A stretch of 64,000 bases of DNA from positions 1-64,000 of the forward strand of contig NZ_JAGGLB010000007.1 of the NCBI RefSeq assembly GCF_017874215.1, read 5' to 3'. A program made the translations under genes and the position numbers. Positions 44,611-52,485 of the stretch are shown one piece after another. Origin of the DNA: Paenibacillus eucommiae. Its GTDB lineage: Bacteria; Bacillota; Bacilli; Paenibacillales; NBRC-103111. Each line of letters starts with the position of its first letter. Position 1 is the first letter of the stretch. The notes below the pieces were generated by a model. It searched no databases. It was not told where the DNA came from and saw only the letters and a list, made by a program, of their open reading frames with translations.

Positions 44611-45606
44611 TTACTTCACCCCCGAATGCAGCATCGTCTGGATCATTTTGCGCTGGAATAGGAGGAACATGATGAGGTTGGGAATAAACATCAGCAGTGC
44701 GGCTGCGGCTGCCATGCTTTGCCCGGCTACACTGTTTTGCAGGTTGGCTGTTAAGCTAGTTACATAGAAGGCGAGCGTCTTCATCGTCTCCTTGGTCGTG
44801 TACAGTGTCGAGCCCTCTGCGTCCAGGTAAACCGCCTGGAACGTAATAATTGAAATGGTAGCTACGGCCGGAGCCGTCAGCGGAATAATAATACGCGTGA
44901 AAATGTACATATCATTCGCTCCGTCCAGCTTCGCCGCCTCCAGCAAGGAGTCCGGGATTTGGTCGATGAACTGCTTCATCAGAAACACCGCCACCGGCGA
45001 AGCGATAAAGGGCAAAATATGGGCCAGATACGTATTCGTAATCCCCAGGCTGCTGACGATCAAATAGCGCGGAATCGCCACCGTCTCCGGTGCAAACATC
45101 AGCGACAGCATGATCAGCGACATGATCAGCGCCTTGAAGTGAAAGCGGTGCTTCGCCAGCACATACCCCGCCATCGTGCTGACCAGGATCACGAAAACGA
45201 GCGATAGCGAAACGACGACAATACTGTTAAACAAGTAGCGTGTAAACGGCACCACAGCAGCCCCCGCATGCAAAAACAGCTGCTCGAAATTGCGCATCGT
45301 CGGCTCCTTCACCCAAATCGTCGGCGGGAATAAGAACAGCTCGTTCAGCGGTTTAAAAGCATTGTTGAACAAAAAGATAATCGGCAGCAGCATAAACACC
45401 GCTAGGCCAATAAAGATGACAACGAGCAGCGATCTGGATAGAGAGATTCGCTTAAGTTTGGATAGCCTTGACATCCTGGAAAACCGGGAGATCGTCGAAG
45501 GCTTATTTGGCTTGGATTGCTTGAAGAGCTTGGATTGCCTCGAAAACTTAGAATGCTTGGCAAGCTCGGAAGGCTTTGAAAGCTCCTGAGGCGGAAGTTG
45601 TGTCAT
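44611..45606 (-). CDS. Sugar ABC transporter permease, MalG/UgpE type, with Ser/Lys repeat N-terminus
   Basis: This 331-aa permease has EAA loop SLLEAAKLDGANDMYIFTRI then IPLTAP. The first roughly 55 residues are an odd, strongly basic repeat of Ser-Lys/Arg units (KHSKFSRQSKLFKQSK, SRFSRMSRLSKLKR) placed before the first membrane helix. It derives from a short DNA periodicity rich in CTTGG/TTGGA-type words. Related permeases normally have a short cytosolic N-terminus. It starts 4 bases after the MalF-type permease gene. Confidence 0.92.
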   Translation of the reverse strand: MTQLPPQELSKPSELAKHSKFSRQSKLFKQSKPNKPSTISRFSRMSRLSKLKRISLSRSLLVVIFIGLAVFMLLPIIFLFNNAFKPLNELFLFPPTIWVKEPTMRNFEQLFLHAGAAVVPFTRYLFNSIVVVSLSLVFVILVSTMAGYVLAKHRFHFKALIMSLIMLSLMFAPETVAIPRYLIVSSLGITNTYLAHILPFIASPVAVFLMKQFIDQIPDSLLEAAKLDGANDMYIFTRIIIPLTAPAVATISIITFQAVYLDAEGSTLYTTKETMKTLAFYVTSLTANLQNSVAGQSMAAAAALLMFIPNLIMFLLFQRKMIQTMLHSGVK

Positions 45607-45610
45607 CGGG

Positions 45611-46645
45611 TTATTCCCCCTCCTTTGTCGCGAACAAACGATAGCAAAACCGCATAACCAAATAGGAAATGATCAGCAGCGCCACCGAAACCGCCGAGGC
45701 ATAGCCCCACTCATAGCGTAGGAAGGCGTAATCATCTATATGATTCGTCATTAAGTGCCCCGAGTAGCTCGGCGTAATGGCCAGCCCTGTAAGCTGGGTC
45801 GAGATCGCCCCGGCTTTGAGCGTCCCCACAATCGCCATCACGGCGCTGAACAGCATTTGCGGTTTCATCGACGGAATCGTGATGTAGTACACTTCCTGCA
45901 GCGCATTTTTGATGCCGTCAATTCGGCCGGCCTCATACAGCTCCGTATTCACCGTCTGCAGGCCGCCCAGCATCGCCAGAAAACCTACGCCCATGCTGGT
46001 CCACAGCGTGACGATAATCATAATATTCATCAAATATTTCGGGTCCTGCAGCCACAGCTGCGACGTTTCAATCAGGCCGAACTTAAGCAGGATGTTGTTC
46101 AAGTAGCCGACCCGGTCTCCGCTGAAGGTAGCGATCCAAATGACAGATAACGCCACACCTCCCGCCATCGAAGGCGCATAAAAAGCCAAAGTAAAGTAAT
46201 CCCGGACACTTCTTGGCAGCTGATGAATAAGCCAGGCGAATACAAAGGACAGCACGTAACCGCCAGGCCCTACGATCAGTGCAAATTTGAACGTGTTGGG
46301 CAGTGTATATTTCATAAACACAACATCCTGTGTCACTAAGGCGATAAAATTATCGATCCCGATAAATGTCGGAAAGGCAAACCCGTTGAACGTGGTCACA
46401 CTCAGCACAACCGCCATAAGGACTGGAATCAGGATAAAGCAGCAAAAGGCGATCAGAAACGGCGCCAAAAACAGGTACGATAACCGGGCGCTCCAGCATT
46501 CCCGTACAAACTGCCGGAACCGCCGCACAAAGAGGGGGCCTGTCGGGACATCTCGCATACCTGCCTTTCTTGCTGCACCTGACGCAACCGGCTCCATGGG
46601 CACCAGCGCAGATTGGCTTATGTGGTCTTTATTTCGCACCCTCAT
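45611..46645 (-). CDS. Sugar ABC transporter permease, MalF/UgpA type
   Basis: This 344-aa permease has a cytosolic N-terminus of about 55 residues, six membrane segments, and EAA loop ELYEAGRIDGIKNALQEVYY with IPSMKP. It starts inside the large fusion-protein gene (17-base overlap), with GGGGGCG as ribosome site. It is the first permease of the operon. Confidence 0.92.
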   Translation of the reverse strand: MRVRNKDHISQSALVPMEPVASGAARKAGMRDVPTGPLFVRRFRQFVRECWSARLSYLFLAPFLIAFCCFILIPVLMAVVLSVTTFNGFAFPTFIGIDNFIALVTQDVVFMKYTLPNTFKFALIVGPGGYVLSFVFAWLIHQLPRSVRDYFTLAFYAPSMAGGVALSVIWIATFSGDRVGYLNNILLKFGLIETSQLWLQDPKYLMNIMIIVTLWTSMGVGFLAMLGGLQTVNTELYEAGRIDGIKNALQEVYYITIPSMKPQMLFSAVMAIVGTLKAGAISTQLTGLAITPSYSGHLMTNHIDDYAFLRYEWGYASAVSVALLIISYLVMRFCYRLFATKEGE

Positions 46646-49600
46646 CGCCCCCTTCCCCTATGCTTACGCCGACTTCCCCTTCATAACCGGGTAGATGCAG
46701 ATTCATCCCCGGTCCGAAGCCGAACTCTTTCTGCTTGCGGGTCATTTCCCGCTGCAGCGAAACTGCCGCTTTCCGGATCGCTTCTTTGGGCGGCATGCCG
46801 CTCAGCACCGTGTTATTCCAGGCAAAGTCCATTTCCCGCGCTAGGAAGTAGTAACCCGGCACGTAAGGCATGTTTTTGCCCCAGCGTCCTTGCTCGGCCA
46901 GCACCTGCATATCCTCACTTGGCCATGGCACATACTGCAGCGCCTCGATATTGGCCGGATTCCAGCGGTATTCAATCCCGGCAAACGATTCGATATCGTT
47001 CGCATACTGGGCCTGTGTGTCCGTCGATGTCCACCAATCCAGGAACATCCACGCCTGCTCTTTGTTCTTGCTCTTCTCCATCAGCATAGCTGCTGTGGTG
47101 CTTTGCTGCGACCAGCGGACGACTTGCCCGTCTTCCCCCCGCAGTCCCGGCAGAGGTGCCATCTTCCACTTCCCGGTAATTTCCGGTGCAGCCACGCTAA
47201 GCTGGATGTACGTATTATAATCGGCCATGCCAATAGGAATGTCCCCCGACCTGAAATGATTGAAAAAGGCCGGCACTTCCTTCGGCACATTATAGGTGCT
47301 GAACAAATCGGTCCACCGCTGAAAGGCCGCCTGCGCTGTCTTGCTGTCGATTGCCGTCTGCATCCCGTCCGCTGTATAAAATTCCGCCCCTTGCTGGTAG
47401 AACGGCATCACGAATTCCTTGGCCGGATAATACATATCCATGCCATTCTCCTGCAGTGTCGGCAGCAGGTTCAGCACATCGTCCCATGTATCCGGCGGGG
47501 TCAATCCCAGCCGCTCCAGCACATCCGTCCGGTAAAACATCACCATAAACGACTGGGTCTCCGGCAATCCATACACGCCTTCGTCGTAAGCATAAGAACG
47601 CATCACGCCAGGGTTAAAGCGCTGCACGACGTCTTTAAAGCCCGCCAGCTGGGATAGTTCTGCTGCTGCCCCGCGCATGGCGTAATCGACCGGCGTTTCC
47701 ATTCCCAGGCCAAGCGCTATATCCGGTTGATCCCCGGCCGCATTGCCCAGCATCAGCACATTCGTGCTCGGCATCAGGTTGACGTTCACCCGAATGCCTG
47801 TTTGGGGCGTAAAGTCGGCTTCAATCATTTTTTGCAGCAAATCGACATAGTCCCGGCCCCGCTGCACCCACACAGTGATCGCTTCCTCATCGTTCAAATC
47901 CTTCAGGTCATACTTCTGAAAAAAGGTACGTGCGAAGTTCAGTGTACTGTAGCTGATTTTGTCCCATGCATGAGGAAGCTTGAGCCCCGGATCTGCTTGC
48001 GGCTCGCGCACGACCAGATAATCCAGCAGCACAGCCTGACTTTCCATCGGCTTCATCCACGTGTTGATGCTCGTCTGTATATCCGCAAACACCTTCACTT
48101 GGTTGGGGATTTCATTCACATCCTCCAGCATCTTCTCCAGGCTGTTCATCGCGGAAGAAATCGCCGTCGTCGGATCGGTCACATGCTGATTCAAGCCATC
48201 GACATAATCGCGAACGGTCCGCAGCCTTTCGATAACTCCCGAGAGCTTGGTCTCGATCTGAGGATCGTACGTCTTCACCTGCCAGGTCCGTCCGGTATCC
48301 AGATTCGAGCTGCTTCCGCTTCCGTAGTTGCCGGAGATCAGGCGAATATCCCGCTCCATCACGCTTAGATCCGTTAGCACATCCCGCAAGGATTCAGCCG
48401 CCGGACTGATCAGCGAGCTATCTGCGATGAGACGCAGCTGGTGTACTCCTGCTTCCAGCCAAAACTGATAGGGCTTGCCAGTCTCGTCATTCAATGAACG
48501 AATCTCCATGTCCGAACTTGCCGGCAAGGCATAATGGAGCAGCTCGCGAAACGGCACCTGTCCATCCAGCATCACCGTGCGGTAAGCGGCTGCTTTGCCG
48601 TTATAGCCTTGCATAACCTTCATATCGATCACATACCAGCCGCTTGCCGGCACGGTAAATTCCCATTCAATCCAGTCCCCGGCCTGCTGCCAGCGGTCTC
48701 CGCCAATGGCGTTATAGACGAGCCGGCCTTTCGGGTCCGGGGAGAGATACGGCTCAGCCACACTTTGCGTCTGAATCCCAATCGCCGACTTGGCCCTATA
48801 CTGCTCCGCCTCCATGATAGCGAACCAGCCTGTGCCTGATTGCGGGGAGGCTTTTGCGGATGCCACCGCTTTCGTTTCTGCATTCGTTTCTGCATTCATC
48901 TCTGCTTTTGTTTCCAAGCCTGCATCGTCCTCTGTCTCCACGCCTGTCACCGCATTTGAATCCGCACCAGCCACCTCACCTGCCTTACTATCCGACTCTC
49001 TGTCCTTTCCTCCAGCAGCCACATATTCCGCATACACGGGAATCGGCTGCGGAGCCGCCAGCGTCAGCGAAGCGAGCGATAGCGGCTCCCTGCCTCCCAT
49101 CAGCCGGATCGTGTGCCGACCTTTCGTCAGTGGCCACAAGAGTGGCTCCGATGACGCCGCATAATTCGTCACGAGCACCGTCCGCCACTCGCTCAGTTCT
49201 ATCTGTACCGGACGAATTTCATTGCCCAGTCCATTGCGCTCATACGGATACTGGCTGTCCTTCCACAGGCGCTCCAAGGTAATCCGCTCCGCTTCCTGGT
49301 AAGGGTAGCTCCCGTCAATCTGGAGACCACGTACCACATTGGCGAAGCTTCCTTTCAGCGGTCTATACGCCACCGCCAGCGTGTACAATCCGTCTTGCGG
49401 CGCGTCCACGGTCCATTCGAGCCAGCCCCCGGCATCCGTCCAGTCGATGACCTCACCCTGCTGTTCATCGCTGCGCAGCACGATTTGGGCATCTGCGGAA
49501 GCCGCTGAGTATTCTGCTGCGCGGATTGTAAGCTCTGATGTCCCTGGAGTCCCTGGAGTCTCTGAGGTCTCTGAGGTCTCCAAGGTCTCCAAAGTCTCCA

Positions 49601-49841
49601 AAGTCAGCAAGCCCTGCAGCGCCTGAGCCTGCTCGCTCCGCAGCCACTGCACGTAGGCTGGAATCGTCTGCGTCTTGGCAGCCGATGCCTCGAGCGTGCT
49701 TCCCATTTGGATCGCGCTGGCCTGAAGCTTTGGAAATACACGATCCTCCTGGAAGTAATCTCTTATTCCCCACAAGGCCATAACAAGCAGCAGCATCAAG
49801 CCCAAGATGAGCGTTCCCCGAAATTTGTTCACGTTCCTCAT
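46629..49841 (-). CDS. Membrane-anchored fusion of two CBM-like modules and a solute-binding domain
   Basis: This 1070-aa protein is about twice the usual length of sugar-binding proteins. An N-terminal membrane helix (about 10-28) has no lipobox Cys, so it stays anchored as a helix. After a 9-base-repeat linker (LETLETLETSETSETPGTPG), a CBM6/35-like beta-sandwich covers about 105-285. A second acidic linker rich in AET repeats leads to another CBM-like module at about 345-500. A helical stretch of about 140 residues precedes a type-1 solute-binding domain (about 680-1040, with PDIALGLGMETPVDYA and QSFMVMFYRTDVLERLG). It overlaps the ATPase gene by 4 bases. It may hold polymer at the membrane and hand fragments to the permeases (inference). 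Confidence 0.88.
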   Translation of the reverse strand: MRNVNKFRGTLILGLMLLLVMALWGIRDYFQEDRVFPKLQASAIQMGSTLEASAAKTQTIPAYVQWLRSEQAQALQGLLTLETLETLETSETSETPGTPGTSELTIRAAEYSAASADAQIVLRSDEQQGEVIDWTDAGGWLEWTVDAPQDGLYTLAVAYRPLKGSFANVVRGLQIDGSYPYQEAERITLERLWKDSQYPYERNGLGNEIRPVQIELSEWRTVLVTNYAASSEPLLWPLTKGRHTIRLMGGREPLSLASLTLAAPQPIPVYAEYVAAGGKDRESDSKAGEVAGADSNAVTGVETEDDAGLETKAEMNAETNAETKAVASAKASPQSGTGWFAIMEAEQYRAKSAIGIQTQSVAEPYLSPDPKGRLVYNAIGGDRWQQAGDWIEWEFTVPASGWYVIDMKVMQGYNGKAAAYRTVMLDGQVPFRELLHYALPASSDMEIRSLNDETGKPYQFWLEAGVHQLRLIADSSLISPAAESLRDVLTDLSVMERDIRLISGNYGSGSSSNLDTGRTWQVKTYDPQIETKLSGVIERLRTVRDYVDGLNQHVTDPTTAISSAMNSLEKMLEDVNEIPNQVKVFADIQTSINTWMKPMESQAVLLDYLVVREPQADPGLKLPHAWDKISYSTLNFARTFFQKYDLKDLNDEEAITVWVQRGRDYVDLLQKMIEADFTPQTGIRVNVNLMPSTNVLMLGNAAGDQPDIALGLGMETPVDYAMRGAAAELSQLAGFKDVVQRFNPGVMRSYAYDEGVYGLPETQSFMVMFYRTDVLERLGLTPPDTWDDVLNLLPTLQENGMDMYYPAKEFVMPFYQQGAEFYTADGMQTAIDSKTAQAAFQRWTDLFSTYNVPKEVPAFFNHFRSGDIPIGMADYNTYIQLSVAAPEITGKWKMAPLPGLRGEDGQVVRWSQQSTTAAMLMEKSKNKEQAWMFLDWWTSTDTQAQYANDIESFAGIEYRWNPANIEALQYVPWPSEDMQVLAEQGRWGKNMPYVPGYYFLAREMDFAWNNTVLSGMPPKEAIRKAAVSLQREMTRKQKEFGFGPGMNLHLPGYEGEVGVSIGEGGDEGAK

Positions 49842-50974
49842 CCCGAAGCCTCCCGCCCTGTCAGCGATTCCCCGCTCTCCCGCTCAAACAGATGTGCTTT
49901 ATCCATCCGCAGCACCAGCTTGATTGTATCTCCCATGCGCACGGGCGTATGTGCATCAGCTCTCGATAAAATCGTATTCCCGCCCAAATTGGCGTGTACA
50001 TACGTGTCGGGGCCCATAGGCTCTTTCATCTCCACCGTCACCGACACCTGCCAGCCGGCATATAGATCGGTTTGCAGCGCATCCCCATCGCACAGCACAT
50101 GCTCGGGACGCAAGCCCAGCACGACATGCCGCAGGTTCGTATTCATCCCCCGCACATACTGGGCGTACGTCTCAGGGAGAAGCAGCTTCAACCGTTTATT
50201 TTCAAAGTAAATGCCATCGGAATGAGCAGCAATCGCCCCTTCGATGAAGTTCATTTGCGGTGTCCCGATAAATCCGGCTACAAACATGTTGCGTGGCTCG
50301 TCATAGAGCTTCTGTGGCGCAGCTACCTGCTGAATTTTGCCGTCACGCATCACCACGATCCGCGTGCCCATGGTCATCGCCTCTGTCTGGTCATGTGTGA
50401 CATACACAAACGTTGTCTGCAGTTGACTGTGGATTTTAATAATTTCAGCGCGCGTCTGCGCCCTCAGCTTCGCATCCAGGTTCGAGAGCGGCTCATCCAT
50501 CAGAAACGCCTTCGGCTCCCGGACCAGTGCCCGCCCGAGTGCCACCCGCTGCTTCTGTCCTCCGGACAGCTGAGCCGGCCGCTTCGTCAGCAGGTGCGAA
50601 ATTTCCAACATCTTGGCAGCCCGGCTTACACGCAGCTCTACCTCATGTTTAGCTACCTTGCGCAGCTGCAGCCCCAGTGCCATATTGTCATAGACCGATA
50701 AGTTCGGGTACAGCGCATAGTTTTGGAACACCATGGCAATGTCCCGGTCCTTCGGCGATACATAGTTCGTAAACTTCCCGTCAATGTAAATGTCACCTTG
50801 GGAGACGTCCTCTAATCCAGCCAGCATCCGCAGCGTCGTTGACTTGCCGCAGCCAGACGGTCCGACCATCACAAGAAATTCCCCATCTGCAACGTCCAGA
50901 TGAAAATCATTAACCGAGGGATTCGGCTCCCCTTTGTAATATTTATATACGTGCTGAAATACCACATTCCCCAC
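49838..50974 (-). CDS. ugpC: Sugar ABC transporter ATP-binding protein, UgpC/MsmX type
   Basis: This 378-aa cytosolic ATPase drives CUT1 sugar import. Walker A is GPSGCGKST, the signature LSGGQKQRVALGRALVREP, Walker B FLMDEPLSNLD, and the switch His lies in VTHDQTEAM. A TOBE-type C-terminal regulatory domain follows. The start is GTG at 50974 behind AAGGAGGG. It is the only transporter ATPase gene in the window, while at least three transporter systems lack one, so it may be shared as MsmX is in Bacillus. The name ugpC is a family label and does not imply glycerol phosphate. Confidence 0.93.
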   Translation of the reverse strand: MGNVVFQHVYKYYKGEPNPSVNDFHLDVADGEFLVMVGPSGCGKSTTLRMLAGLEDVSQGDIYIDGKFTNYVSPKDRDIAMVFQNYALYPNLSVYDNMALGLQLRKVAKHEVELRVSRAAKMLEISHLLTKRPAQLSGGQKQRVALGRALVREPKAFLMDEPLSNLDAKLRAQTRAEIIKIHSQLQTTFVYVTHDQTEAMTMGTRIVVMRDGKIQQVAAPQKLYDEPRNMFVAGFIGTPQMNFIEGAIAAHSDGIYFENKRLKLLLPETYAQYVRGMNTNLRHVVLGLRPEHVLCDGDALQTDLYAGWQVSVTVEMKEPMGPDTYVHANLGGNTILSRADAHTPVRMGDTIKLVLRMDKAHLFERESGESLTGREASG

Positions 50975-51010
50975 TTTTCAAAACCCTCCTTTCGACTTGC
51001 ATTAAGGCCT

Positions 51011-51063
51011 GATAAAAACTTAATTGCCCTTGCGCCGTAGCTTTACTTACAGCGCAAGAGCAA
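51011..51063 (-). terminator. Leaky terminator between lipoprotein and ATPase genes
   Basis: A 12-bp stem TTGCCCTTGCGC / GCGCAAGAGCAA with one mismatch is followed on the minus strand by TTAAGTTTTTATC. It lies 16 bases after the lipoprotein gene. It would let the binding protein be made in excess over the rest of the operon. Confidence 0.65.
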
Positions 51064-51078
51064 ATACCTGCAAATGAA

Positions 51079-52446
51079 TTACCAGCCGAGCTCTTTGCGT
51101 ATTTTCAACGTATTTTCATTAAATTTCTCAACTGCAGGTATAAGTGAGGTAATGTCGGCGCCGCTTGTCATCGCCTGATACAATTGTAAATCAATGTTTG
51201 CATCAAAAAAATCTAAGCCGGGAATGGTCGGGCCTGGCAAATTACAGCACATGGTCCTGGTCATTTTCACAACTTCTCTGTCTTTGCCTTCCCAGGTTGG
51301 CGTCCGGTCAATTTCGGCATCGATCTCAGGATGAATAACAAATGGACTAGAGCCATTGTTCACATTCCATTTCTGGGCCTCCAGCTCAAACTGGAAGCTG
51401 AGCCATTTAAACGCTTCTTCCTTATGCTTGGATGCACTTAGAATCCCTATCGGCCCCAGAATTTGAACCGTTGCTTGCTTTGCCTTGCCCTTTGGCAGAG
51501 GGAGAATATCCCATTCAAAGGTTGCATGCTCGTTATACCCCGGTATGACCCAATCTGCGCCGAGGGTAAACAGTACTTTGCCGGTCAGGAAATTATTGGC
51601 CTGTTCCCAGCCCAGCTTCTTAGCTTCTTCATCCGTAGGTCTGACATGCCACTTGGTTGTCAGCTCCTGCAGCCACTTCAAGTCAGCCTGCACACCCGGC
51701 GTGTCCACTAAATTTTTCGTCAAATCCTCGTTGAAATACCTTAAATTCTGGGCATTTCCATTCGCTACAGGCAATATCCAGCTAAACTGTTGGGAAAATA
51801 GAGCATCATAGGAAATCCCATATTCATTCGCTGCAGGATCTGTAGCTTTTTTGGCCATTTCCAGCATGTCATCGTAAGTCCAATCATAAGGAGGCATTTC
51901 CATGCCGTGCTTTTTCAATAAATCCTTATTGACCACAATCCACTCGGATATAGCGGTATAAGGAATGGCCCAGGTTTTATTGTCCGGTGTTTTAAAAGCA
52001 TCCAGGAAGCCATCAATGATTTTTGCATTTTGTATCGTCTCATCTTTGGCAATATAGGGAGTCAGATCCTCCAGCATACCATCCTTAAGCCAAGGGCTTA
52101 ACCCTGAAATCCATACCAGATCGGCGGGATCGCCAGCTGCCTGCATGGCAACGGCTTTGTCAACTCCCGATTCCACCACCTCGATCGTTATCCATGGATA
52201 CTTTTCGTGAAACTTATCAAACAACTCCTGATGAGCTCCTACATGCCAGGCCAGCAATTTCAGAGTAACAGGCTCGTGCTTCTCTTCCTCTTTCGGGGGT
52301 GCTTTTGTCGCTGCAGCGTTATCCGTTTGTTGTGTGCCTTCTGGTGATGCACTTTCTTCAGTGGAATTTGTTTTTGAACATGCCGTAAAAATCAGCAAAC
52401 TTACTAGCAGTAACGTAAATAAAACAAATGAGGGCTTTCTTTTCAT
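51079..52446 (-). CDS. Sugar ABC transporter, extracellular solute-binding lipoprotein
   Basis: This 455-aa lipoprotein of the UgpB/MalE class has lipobox FTAC with Cys at residue 23, a short Ser/Thr/Glu-rich linker to about residue 55, then the ligand domain beginning VTLKLLAWHVG. It is smaller than the LplA-type proteins at 1552 and 24398. The ATG at 52446 follows AAAGGGGAG. It precedes the ATPase gene and is separated from it by a leaky terminator. The unit therefore has two binding proteins, this one and the large fusion at 46629. Confidence 0.93.
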   Translation of the reverse strand: MKRKPSFVLFTLLLVSLLIFTACSKTNSTEESASPEGTQQTDNAAATKAPPKEEEKHEPVTLKLLAWHVGAHQELFDKFHEKYPWITIEVVESGVDKAVAMQAAGDPADLVWISGLSPWLKDGMLEDLTPYIAKDETIQNAKIIDGFLDAFKTPDNKTWAIPYTAISEWIVVNKDLLKKHGMEMPPYDWTYDDMLEMAKKATDPAANEYGISYDALFSQQFSWILPVANGNAQNLRYFNEDLTKNLVDTPGVQADLKWLQELTTKWHVRPTDEEAKKLGWEQANNFLTGKVLFTLGADWVIPGYNEHATFEWDILPLPKGKAKQATVQILGPIGILSASKHKEEAFKWLSFQFELEAQKWNVNNGSSPFVIHPEIDAEIDRTPTWEGKDREVVKMTRTMCCNLPGPTIPGLDFFDANIDLQLYQAMTSGADITSLIPAVEKFNENTLKIRKELGW

Positions 52447-52485
52447 ATTAATCTCCCCTTTTTATACATGTATGTAGAGCTAAAG

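Noticed and set aside
49838..50974. Assignment of the ATPase to glycerol-3-phosphate uptake
   Set aside because: The sequence supports only the general sugar-importer ATPase family; the neighbours point to carbohydrates.
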